In this document: in pieces, positions 14,645 to 20,203 of the stretch
Layout of the letters: each line of letters opens with the position of its first letter
Position numbering within the stretch: the first letter of the stretch is position 1
Assembly (NCBI GenBank): GCA_002839245.1
Contig: PGXR01000016.1
Location: forward strand, 1 to 20,203
Direction: 5' to 3'
From: Spirochaetae bacterium HGW-Spirochaetae-7
GTDB taxonomy: Bacteria > Spirochaetota > Spirochaetia > Treponematales > UBA12059
DNA: 20,203 nucleotides
Notes under the pieces: generated by a model
What the model was told of the DNA's origin: nothing
The model's database searches: none
Seen by the model: the letters and a program-made list of their open reading frames with translations, nothing else
Position numbers and translations under genes: made by a program

Positions 14645-14664
14645 TATGCATGAATATGCATGAA
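14645..14664. repeat. proA: Perfect 10-bp tandem repeat over proA start
   Basis: TATGCATGAA occurs twice in direct tandem, spanning the proA start codons. A further ATGCATGA is at 14571-14578. Each unit contains the palindrome ATGCAT, spaced exactly one helical turn apart. This fits an operator for a dimeric regulator, or a means of start-site selection. Confidence 0.6.
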
Positions 14665-15966
14665 ATGGCGACAAAAGGGTCAGCCGCGGCAAAGGCCATG
14701 TTGTCGCTTCCAAGGTCGACGAAGGATGCAGCGCTCTCGACTATCGCCGATCGCCTGCGTGGCGGCGCTGCCGGTATATTCGCTGCCAATGAAGCCGACC
14801 TCGAGGCCGCGCGCGAGGCTGGCCTCCTGGATCCCGTGCTGTCACGGCTCGGCTACGGAGAGAAGAAGCTTGCCGAGTCGCTCGAGATGCTGCGTTCGCT
14901 CGCCCGGCTCTCTGATCCGACCGGACTGGTACTCGAGGCGCGGCGCCTCGACACTGGACTGACGCTTCGCCGCGTTTCCTGTCCCATCGGCCTGATCGCG
15001 CTGATATTCGAGAGCCGCCCCGACGCCCTCGTGCAGATGGCCGGCCTCGCGGCCAAAAGCGGCAACGCCATCATCGTCAAGGGCGGCCGCGAGGCCGAGC
15101 GGACCAACCGCGCCCTGGCGTCGATAGTCGCGGCGGCGGGGGTCGAGGCGGGCCTGCCTCCAGGATGGCTCGGGCAGGCGGAGACGCGCGCCGAGGTGGC
15201 GGACCTGCTGTCGCTCGACCGTCTCGTCGACCTGGTCATACCGCGTGGGTCCAACGAGTTCGTCAGGCACATCATGGAAACCAGCCGGGTCCCGGTGCTC
15301 GGTCATGCCGACGGCGTCTGCCACGTCTACGTCCACGGGGACGCGGACCTGGCCATGGCCGCCAGGCTCGCCGTTGACAGCAAGGCACAGTACCCCGCCG
15401 CGTGCAACGCCGCCGAGGTCCTGCTCGTCGAAGCCTCGATAGCTGGGCGGGCGCTGCCCGTGATCGCTGCCGCCCTCGAGAAGGCCGGCGTCGCGCTCGA
15501 ACTGTGCCCGAGGAGCGCCGCGATACTGGGCAGCGGCCCCGGTCTATCGATGAAGCCTGGCGACGACTGGTCGGTGGAATACCTGGATTACAGGATGGCG
15601 GTACTGGTCGTCGACTCGATCGACGCCGCGATCGAGCACATCAACGACTACGGCTCGGGGCATACCGACGCCATCGTCTGCGAGTCGGCGTCCACCGCCC
15701 GGCGCTTCATGGACGGGGTGGATTCAGCGTCGGTATTCCACAACGCCAGCACCAGGTTCGCCGACGGCTATCGCTTCGGGCTGGGCGCCGAGGTGGGCAT
15801 CTCAACCGGCAAGCTGCACGCCCGCGGACCGATGGGCATGGCCGGCCTTGTGACGTACAAATGGAAACTCGAAGGCACGGGGCAGGTCGTCGCCGACTAC
15901 GCTTCGGGCGCCAGGGCTTTCGAGCACGCCGAGCTCGCCCGCGAAGAGGGGCAGCGGGATGACTGA
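14650..15966 (+). CDS. proA: Gamma-glutamyl phosphate reductase (ProA)
   Basis: This enzyme reduces gamma-glutamyl phosphate with NADPH to glutamate-5-semialdehyde, the second step of proline synthesis, in the cytoplasm. The 438-residue length is normal (aldehyde dehydrogenase superfamily). It shows CPIGLIALIFESRPDALVQM, GNAIIVKGGREA, VIPRGSNEFVRHI, GHADGVCHVYV and the catalytic cysteine Cys252 in QYPAACNAAEVLLV. There are three in-frame ATGs (14650, 14656 and 14665), none with a ribosome site, and a 10-base tandem repeat covers them, so the exact start is uncertain. It overlaps proB by 8 bases. The proA-proB order is the reverse of the common proB-proA order. Confidence 0.95.
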   Translation: MNMHEMATKGSAAAKAMLSLPRSTKDAALSTIADRLRGGAAGIFAANEADLEAAREAGLLDPVLSRLGYGEKKLAESLEMLRSLARLSDPTGLVLEARRLDTGLTLRRVSCPIGLIALIFESRPDALVQMAGLAAKSGNAIIVKGGREAERTNRALASIVAAAGVEAGLPPGWLGQAETRAEVADLLSLDRLVDLVIPRGSNEFVRHIMETSRVPVLGHADGVCHVYVHGDADLAMAARLAVDSKAQYPAACNAAEVLLVEASIAGRALPVIAAALEKAGVALELCPRSAAILGSGPGLSMKPGDDWSVEYLDYRMAVLVVDSIDAAIEHINDYGSGHTDAIVCESASTARRFMDGVDSASVFHNASTRFADGYRFGLGAEVGISTGKLHARGPMGMAGLVTYKWKLEGTGQVVADYASGARAFEHAELAREEGQRDD

Positions 15967-17119
15967 AGCTGGAGGGGCGGGAGCACGGACGGCGCTTGCC
16001 TCGGCGAAGCGCGTAGTCATCAAGATCGGGACGAATACCATCACCAGGAAGACGGAAACGCCGTCAAGGATTTCCGACGGCCCCGGCGATGAACGGACGG
16101 GCATCGACGTGGAATATCTTCATCGCGTGGCGGCCGAACTTGCCGACCTCGTGCGTTCCGGCCGGCAGGTGCTGCTCGTCACCTCGGGAGCGGTAGGGAT
16201 GGGCGCGCGCGAGCTCGGGCTGTCCAGGAAGCCCAAGGACATGAGGACGAAGCAGGCCTGCGCCGCCATCGGCCAGCCCCTGCTGATGGAAGAATACCGC
16301 AAGGCCTTCTGCGTATTCGGCCTTACCGCCGCGCAACTGCTCGTGACGAGGGACGTCTGGGACAGGCGGTCGGCATACCTCAACCTACGCTCGACCGTGG
16401 AGGCTCTGCTCGAGCGCCGCGTCGTGCCGGTCTTCAACGAGAACGACTCGGTATCGACCGTGGAAATAGCCTTCGGCGACAACGACCAGCTGTCTGCATA
16501 CGTCGCGAGCAAAATCGACGCCGAGCTGCTCATCATCCTCTCGGACGTGGATGCGCTGTACGATGCGGATCCCAGGGCCGATCCTGCCGCCAGGCCGATA
16601 CCCTACGTGCGCGAACTGGCGCCGGAGATAATGGCGTCGGCCGGCGGAAAGGGCACGGAATTCTCGACGGGCGGGATGAGGACAAAGTTGCTGGCGGTCG
16701 GCATAGCACGCGACGCGGGATGCCGGGTGGTAATCGCGGACGGACGTGCGCCGGGAGTCATTTCCAGGATACTGGCCGGAGAGACGGTCGGCACCCTCTT
16801 CGACGCGGATTCGGGGCTGAAGAACCGGCAACGCTGGATCAAGAACACGAGGGCCCAGGGAGTCATCCAGGTCGACGATGGCGCGCTCGCGGCGATGAGG
16901 GCGAACAATTCCTTGTTGCCGCGCGGCGTGACCGGTGTCACGGGGAGTTTCGAACGGGGAGCCGTGGTGATGGTCAACGACGCGGCCAAGCTCATCACGA
17001 ACCTGTCGTCCGGCGAAATCGACGAGGCGCGCGGCAAGCGCTCGATCGACTCAGGCGGCAGGACCGGCGGTGGCAAGGTCGTCGCCCGGCCCGACGACGT
17101 GGTCTTCCTGGACGAGTGA
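15959..17119 (+). CDS. proB: Glutamate 5-kinase (ProB) with PUA domain
   Basis: This enzyme phosphorylates glutamate with ATP, the first and normally proline-inhibited step of proline synthesis. The 386-residue protein has an amino-acid kinase domain with VVIKIGTNTI, LLVTSGAVGMGARELG, VFNENDSVS, FGDNDQLSAYVA and LSDVDALYDADPR, then FSTGGMRTKLLA. A C-terminal PUA domain (about 290-386) contains NRQRWIKN and LLPRGVTGVTGSFERGAVVMV. Compared with usual sequences there is a short polar insertion after the first strand (about residues 26-40). The ATG lies inside the end of proA with GAGGGG 8 bases upstream, which implies coupled translation. It ends directly against the convergent metA gene. Confidence 0.95.
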   Translation: MTEAGGAGARTALASAKRVVIKIGTNTITRKTETPSRISDGPGDERTGIDVEYLHRVAAELADLVRSGRQVLLVTSGAVGMGARELGLSRKPKDMRTKQACAAIGQPLLMEEYRKAFCVFGLTAAQLLVTRDVWDRRSAYLNLRSTVEALLERRVVPVFNENDSVSTVEIAFGDNDQLSAYVASKIDAELLIILSDVDALYDADPRADPAARPIPYVRELAPEIMASAGGKGTEFSTGGMRTKLLAVGIARDAGCRVVIADGRAPGVISRILAGETVGTLFDADSGLKNRQRWIKNTRAQGVIQVDDGALAAMRANNSLLPRGVTGVTGSFERGAVVMVNDAAKLITNLSSGEIDEARGKRSIDSGGRTGGGKVVARPDDVVFLDE

Positions 17120-18052
17120 CTACGGCCTGGCCTCTCCGCCCAGCGCGCCGAGATCGTAGGGCGTCTCCTGGTACACGCAGTAATTGAGCCAGTTGGCGTA
17201 CAGGAGGTGGGCGTGCGAGCGCCAGCTCATCACCGGTTCGCGGCTCGGGTCGTCCCCTGGAAAGTAGTTCGCCGGTACATCGATGCGCAAGCCTTTCCCG
17301 ATATCGCGGTCATACTCGGCCTTGAGCGTCAGCTTGTCGTACTCGGGGTGGCCGGTGACGAAGACCCGCCGCCCGTCCGTGGACGTGGCGAGATAGGCGC
17401 CGGCGACGTCGGATGAAGCGAGGAGCTTGAGAGCGCTTTCACGCTCTATATCCCTGGCGAGTACCCCGGTATGCCTGGAGTGCGGAGCAAGGAACTCCTC
17501 GTCGAAACCGCGCAGCAGCGGCTCCTTGAGGTCGAGGGCCTTGTGGTGGAAGAGCCCGAACATTTTCGAGGGCAGGGGATATTTCTGTATGCCGTAATGG
17601 TGGTATAGCCCTGCCTGCGCGCCCCAGCATATGTGCATGGTCGACCAGACGTTGGTCGAAGACCAATCCATCAGGCGGACGAGTTCCGGCCAGTAATCGA
17701 CCTCCTCGAAGGGAAGGATTTCCACCGGTGCCCCGGTGATGACCAGGCCGTCGAATCGCTCGTGCAGAATCTCGTCGAGCGGTTCGTAGAAGGCGTCCAG
17801 GTGCTCGGTCGGCGTGTTTCTCGCGTCGTGGGTAGCCATCCTGATGAACCGGATATCGGTCTGGAGCGGCGTATTGCCAAGCAGCCTGAGTATCTGGGTC
17901 TCGGTGACCATCTTCGTGGGCATCAGGTTGAGGACGGCGATGCGCAGCTCACGGATGTCCTGGTGGTACGCGCGCTCCTTCGTCATGACGAAGATGTTTT
18001 CTTCTTCCAGTTGGCGGGCTGCCGGCAGGTCGTCGGGGATTCTTACTGGCAT
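17120..18052 (-). CDS. metA: Homoserine O-acetyltransferase (MetA-type)
   Basis: This enzyme acylates homoserine to start methionine synthesis. The 310-residue MetA family protein aligns without gaps to the usual numbering: Cys142 in HICWGAQAG, with His235 and Glu237 in TGHPEYD, form the catalytic set. Residue 111 is Glu (ITGAPVEILPF), which in this family marks use of acetyl-CoA; Gly at that position marks succinyl-CoA. The product should therefore be O-acetylhomoserine, matching the divergent MetY. GGAGG is 4 bases before the ATG. A perfect TATAAT (18093-18088, minus strand) could serve as -10, with a poor -35. The gene meets proB end to end with no spacer. Confidence 0.93.
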   Translation of the reverse strand: MPVRIPDDLPAARQLEEENIFVMTKERAYHQDIRELRIAVLNLMPTKMVTETQILRLLGNTPLQTDIRFIRMATHDARNTPTEHLDAFYEPLDEILHERFDGLVITGAPVEILPFEEVDYWPELVRLMDWSSTNVWSTMHICWGAQAGLYHHYGIQKYPLPSKMFGLFHHKALDLKEPLLRGFDEEFLAPHSRHTGVLARDIERESALKLLASSDVAGAYLATSTDGRRVFVTGHPEYDKLTLKAEYDRDIGKGLRIDVPANYFPGDDPSREPVMSWRSHAHLLYANWLNYCVYQETPYDLGALGGEARP

Positions 18053-18070
18053 GGTGCCTCCACGATAGTC

Positions 18071-18099
18071 TTGACATCGATACTGTTATTATAGATAGT
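18071..18099 (+). promoter_or_regulatory. Interleaved divergent promoters metA/metY
   Basis: On the plus strand, TTGACA (18071-18076) and GATAGT (18094-18099) are 17 bases apart and would start a metY transcript near 18106 with a leader of about 220 bases. On the minus strand, TATAAT (18093-18088) lies inside the same segment and would serve metA. The two promoters overlap, so polymerase binding at one may exclude the other. The plus-strand -10 is weak. Confidence 0.4.
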
Positions 18100-18155
18100 A
18101 ACGATTCGACGCCAGTGTGGCTGAAAAACATAAAAGAGGCAAGGCGACGAAGCCT

Positions 18156-18173
18156 GCTTCCCGGAAAGGAAGC
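18156..18173 (+). promoter_or_regulatory. Leader hairpin 1 upstream of metY
   Basis: GCTTCC and GGAAGC form a perfect 6-bp stem around cggaaa. The 3' arm and loop contain the AAAGGA ribosome site of the leader reading frame at 18175, so folding would hide that site. A smaller AGGC/GCCT stem (18137-18155) lies directly upstream. Confidence 0.5.
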
Positions 18174-18174
18174 C

Positions 18175-18279
18175 ATGAGCGAACGCGACGGACGACAAGG
18201 AATGCTATGTGACATGATGATGCCCCGTTCGCTCTACGTCGCGCGTTGTCGCGTACGGTGCGTCCGGGGCTCTCGATAG
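18175..18279 (+). CDS. Candidate Met/Cys-rich leader peptide of metY
   Basis: This 34-codon reading frame starts at ATG 18175, four bases after AAAGGA, and ends at TAG 18277-18279, 47 bases before metY. The peptide begins MSERDGRQGMLCDMMMPRS and ends in an Arg-rich stretch. It holds five Met (three consecutive, codons 14-16) and three Cys (codons 12, 25 and 29) in 34 residues, far more than expected by chance. The Met run ends exactly where a GCCCCG/CGGGGC stem begins (18222). This is the layout of a ribosome-stalling leader peptide that senses charged tRNA-Met or tRNA-Cys, upstream of a gene that makes homocysteine. It could also be a fortuitous frame, and expression is unproven. Confidence 0.45.
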   Translation: MSERDGRQGMLCDMMMPRSLYVARCRVRCVRGSR

Positions 18280-18302
18280 GATCCCCCAAAGGGCGACCCT
18301 AT
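18222..18302 (+). promoter_or_regulatory. Alternative hairpins in metY leader
   Basis: GCCCCG (18222-18227) pairs with CGGGGC (18265-18270) around an inner 7-bp stem (18237-18243 with 18250-18257). GGGG at 18266-18269 could instead pair with CCCC at 18283-18286. CCC at 18285-18287 can pair with GGG at 18291-18293 inside an ATAGG/CCTAT stem (18276-18302). GGGC at 18291-18294 can also pair with GCCC at 18320-18323, next to the metY ribosome site. These mutually exclusive pairings fit an attenuator, but there is no U-run, so translational control is more likely than transcription termination. Confidence 0.4.
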
Positions 18303-18326
18303 GCTATCATTACCCGGAGGCCCACC

Positions 18327-19622
18327 ATGGCTCAAGACACCAACCCCCGATTCGAAACGATTTCAGTACAAGCCGGCCATAGTCCTGATCCGACCACCCT
18401 GTCGCGCGGCGTACCGGTCTACAGGACGAGCTCGTTCACGTTCAAGAGTGCCGAGCACGCGGCCAACCTGTTTGCCCTCAAGGAATTCGGCAACATCTAC
18501 TCGCGCCTCGGCAATCCGACAAACGACGTGCTCGAGGCTCGCGTCACCGCGCTCGAAGGTGGAGCCGCATCCGTTTCAGTGGCATCAGGAGCCGCCGCGA
18601 TATTCAATACCGTCATCACGATTGCCAAGGCCGGTGACGAGATAGTGTCTGCGTCCAACCTCTATGGCGGTACCTACACCTTGTTCGACGCCATACTCCC
18701 CGACCTGGGAATTACCACGAAGTTCGTAGACGTGCTCGACCCTTCAGCTTTCGAGAAGGCGATAAGCCCCAAGACCAGGCTCATCTACATCGAGACGATA
18801 GGCAATCCGGTACTCGACCTGGCAGACGTCGAGGCCATATCGAAAATAGCCAGGAAGCACAAGCTGCCCCTCGTCGTAGACGCCACCTTCACCACGCCGT
18901 ATCTCCTGCAGACCATAGCGCTCGGCGCCGACATAGTCATCAACTCGCTGACCAAGTGGCTTGGCGGCCACGGCACCGCAATTGGCGGCATAGTCACAGA
19001 CGCCGGTACTTTCGACTGGTCGGATCCCAAGTTCGAGCTGTTCAACAAACCGGACAAGAACTACCACGGACTACGCTGGGCCATGGACCTTCCGCCCGAG
19101 CTAAGGAAGATAGCCTTCGCCCTGCGGTTCAGGACCGTGCCCCTGCGCAACATCGGCGCCTGCCTATCGCCGGACAATGCCTGGATGTTTCTCCAGGGCA
19201 TCGAGACACTGCACGTGCGCATGCCAAGGCACGCGGAGAACGCGCTGGCGGTGGCCACGTTCCTCAAGAAGCATCCCAAGGTCGCCTGGGTCCGCTATCC
19301 CGGCCTCGAAGGCGACCTGTCGTATGCTCTGTCAAAGAAGATCCTGCGGAAAGGCGCGGGCGGCATGGTCGTCTTCGGCGTCAAGGGCGGGAAGCCTGCC
19401 GGCGAGAGGTTCATCGAGTCGCTCAAGCTGTTCTCCCACCTGGCCAACGTCGGCGACGCCAAGAGTCTGGCTCTCCATCCGGCGAGCACCTCGCATTCGC
19501 AGCTCACCGAGGAGCAGCAGAAGGCTTCCGGGCTCACAGCGGACCTCGTCCGCCTGTCCATAGGCATCGAGAACATCGACGACATCATCGCCGACCTCGA
19601 GCGGGGTCTCGGGGCGGTCTAG
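18327..19622 (+). CDS. metY: O-acetylhomoserine sulfhydrylase (MetY)
   Basis: This PLP enzyme converts O-acetylhomoserine and a sulfur donor (sulfide, or a protein thiocarboxylate) to homocysteine. The 431-residue length is typical. Cys/Met metabolism motifs are present: NIYSRLGNPTNDVLE with Tyr59 and Arg61, SVASGAAA, VVDATFTTPYLLQ with Asp186, and the PLP lysine Lys210 in NSLTKWLGGHGTAIGG. HPASTSHSQLT is near the C-terminus. GGAGG (18316-18320) lies 6 bases before the ATG at 18327. An in-frame upstream ATG at 18246 has no ribosome site and adds non-homologous residues. It is divergent from metA, which makes its substrate, and is preceded by a long structured leader. Confidence 0.95.
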   Translation: MAQDTNPRFETISVQAGHSPDPTTLSRGVPVYRTSSFTFKSAEHAANLFALKEFGNIYSRLGNPTNDVLEARVTALEGGAASVSVASGAAAIFNTVITIAKAGDEIVSASNLYGGTYTLFDAILPDLGITTKFVDVLDPSAFEKAISPKTRLIYIETIGNPVLDLADVEAISKIARKHKLPLVVDATFTTPYLLQTIALGADIVINSLTKWLGGHGTAIGGIVTDAGTFDWSDPKFELFNKPDKNYHGLRWAMDLPPELRKIAFALRFRTVPLRNIGACLSPDNAWMFLQGIETLHVRMPRHAENALAVATFLKKHPKVAWVRYPGLEGDLSYALSKKILRKGAGGMVVFGVKGGKPAGERFIESLKLFSHLANVGDAKSLALHPASTSHSQLTEEQQKASGLTADLVRLSIGIENIDDIIADLERGLGAV

Positions 19623-19631
19623 CTTCAAACA

Positions 19632-19675
19632 CGGCCGGGCGCAACCCTATCATCCGGGCGCTCCGGCCGCTTTCT
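19632..19675 (+). terminator. Terminator between metY and ThiF-family gene
   Basis: An 11-bp GC-rich stem (19632-19642 with 19658-19669, one bulge and one G-T pair) around a 15-base loop is followed by CTTTCT. It lies between the convergent metY and adenylyltransferase genes. The U-tract is short, so it is a moderate intrinsic terminator that may work in both directions. Confidence 0.65.
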
Positions 19676-20203
19676 AAAAGCCGATGTAATCGGAGTATAT
19701 CGACTTGGCCTGTGACTCGTCCCTGACGCTGGTAATGATGGCCCGGCCATCCCTGAACAGCCTAATTTCCCGATCGGGCGAGGTGAAGGTGAGCATGAAC
19801 GTGCTTGCCCTGACCGTGCCCAAGGGCCGGAGCCTGGTCGCCACCGTTTCAAAATCGACGACCGTCCCGTCGGCTGGGCTCACCTGGACCGAATCGCGGC
19901 CGCAGAGGCTGACGGTGCACGTGCCGCGATGGACGTCGAGAAAGTCATACCGCCCATGGGAACAGGCAGGGCACGCAGCGTCGCGCTCGATCTCGACCTC
20001 ATGGAACGAGCTGTCCCAGAGACTGACCGACAGCAGTGTCTTCCTGACCGCTGGGCTGCCAAGCGCCAGTTTAAGCGCTTCCGCTGCCTCGATGCTGCCT
20101 ATGACGCCGGTGATCATGTTGAGGACGCCAGCGCTCGCACACGTCTGCTGTGAACCGGCGGGCGGAGGATCGGGGAGGAGGCAGCGGAGGCATGGCCCCG
20201 TGC
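19674..20203 (-). CDS. ThiF/MoeB/HesA-family adenylyltransferase, 5'-truncated by window
   Basis: Only the C-terminal 175 or so residues are in the window; the frame stays open to the right edge. Visible features are GPCLRC and a later CPAC (the two CxxC pairs that bind structural zinc), TCASAGVLN with the conserved cysteine, and GVIGSIEAAEALKLALG, all classic for E1-like enzymes that adenylate the C-terminal glycine of a sulfur carrier (ThiS, MoaD or HcyS type). A roughly 90-residue extension ends LFRDGRAIITS...IYSDYIGF, as in ThiF/HcyF-like proteins. An internal Met at 20117 is not the true start. With MetY and acetyl-type MetA next door, an HcyF role in homocysteine synthesis is plausible, but ThiF or MoeB remain possible. 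Confidence 0.85.
   Translation of the reverse strand, partial: TGPCLRCLLPDPPPAGSQQTCASAGVLNMITGVIGSIEAAEALKLALGSPAVRKTLLSVSLWDSSFHEVEIERDAACPACSHGRYDFLDVHRGTCTVSLCGRDSVQVSPADGTVVDFETVATRLRPLGTVRASTFMLTFTSPDREIRLFRDGRAIITSVRDESQAKSIYSDYIGF

Noticed and set aside
18246..18326. N-terminal extension of MetY from ATG 18246
   Set aside because: It has no ribosome site and adds residues not found in the family. GGAGG supports 18327. The region overlaps the leader reading frame and hairpins.
18100..18326. Known SAM riboswitch or T-box in the metY leader
   Set aside because: I looked for the SAM-I core and the T-box sequence motifs and saw neither. A covariance-model search would settle whether another known class is present.

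Overview
The window is a GC-rich bacterial chromosome segment of dense, mostly short-spaced genes. It has clear Shine-Dalgarno sites (GGAGG or AAGGAG type) and no tRNA, rRNA or CRISPR. The gene set fits a free-living bacterium that makes its own proline and methionine. A spirochaete or similar anaerobe is my best guess from the overall content, but nothing here proves the phylum.

Layout. 1-1438: a visibly more A/T-rich edge with the eroded right end of an IS30-like element, then an MFS transporter on the minus strand. 1560-4907: three plus-strand genes, namely a DUF401-type permease, a tocopherol-cyclase-family protein and an EamA/DMT transporter. 4957-7387: two overlapping genes for degenerate class III cyclase-like proteins, then a small membrane-anchored zinc-ribbon protein. 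7365-14469, all minus strand: a signalling cluster read from right to left. It contains family protein D, a PPP-type phosphatase overlapping an atypical kinase, a strong internal promoter, three more family paralogues (C, B, A) and a pseudokinase with a degenerate NTPase-like tail. 14650-17119: proA and proB, overlapping. 17120-18052: metA (minus). 18053-18326: a long divergent regulatory region. 18327-19622: metY. 19674 to the edge: the C-terminal part of a ThiF/MoeB/HesA-family adenylyltransferase (minus).

How the genes work together. The right third is amino-acid biosynthesis. ProB and ProA make glutamate semialdehyde. MetA carries Glu111, expected of the acetyl-CoA-using form, so it should make O-acetylhomoserine, the substrate of the divergently transcribed MetY. 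The adenylyltransferase beyond MetY could supply sulfur through a thiocarboxylated carrier protein, as in the Wolinella HcyS/HcyF/MetY route. Upstream of metY I find an unannotated 34-codon leader reading frame with a good ribosome site, five Met codons (three in a row) and three Cys codons, set among alternative hairpins. This is a candidate methionine/cysteine-responsive attenuator.

The middle third (4957-14469) is the most novel part. It holds four paralogues of a family I cannot name, an apparently active kinase-fold protein translationally coupled to a PPP phosphatase, a pseudokinase, and two cyclase-like proteins whose surviving catalytic residues are partly complementary. I read it as an undescribed signalling system. 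The function is inference, but the architecture is visible in the sequence.
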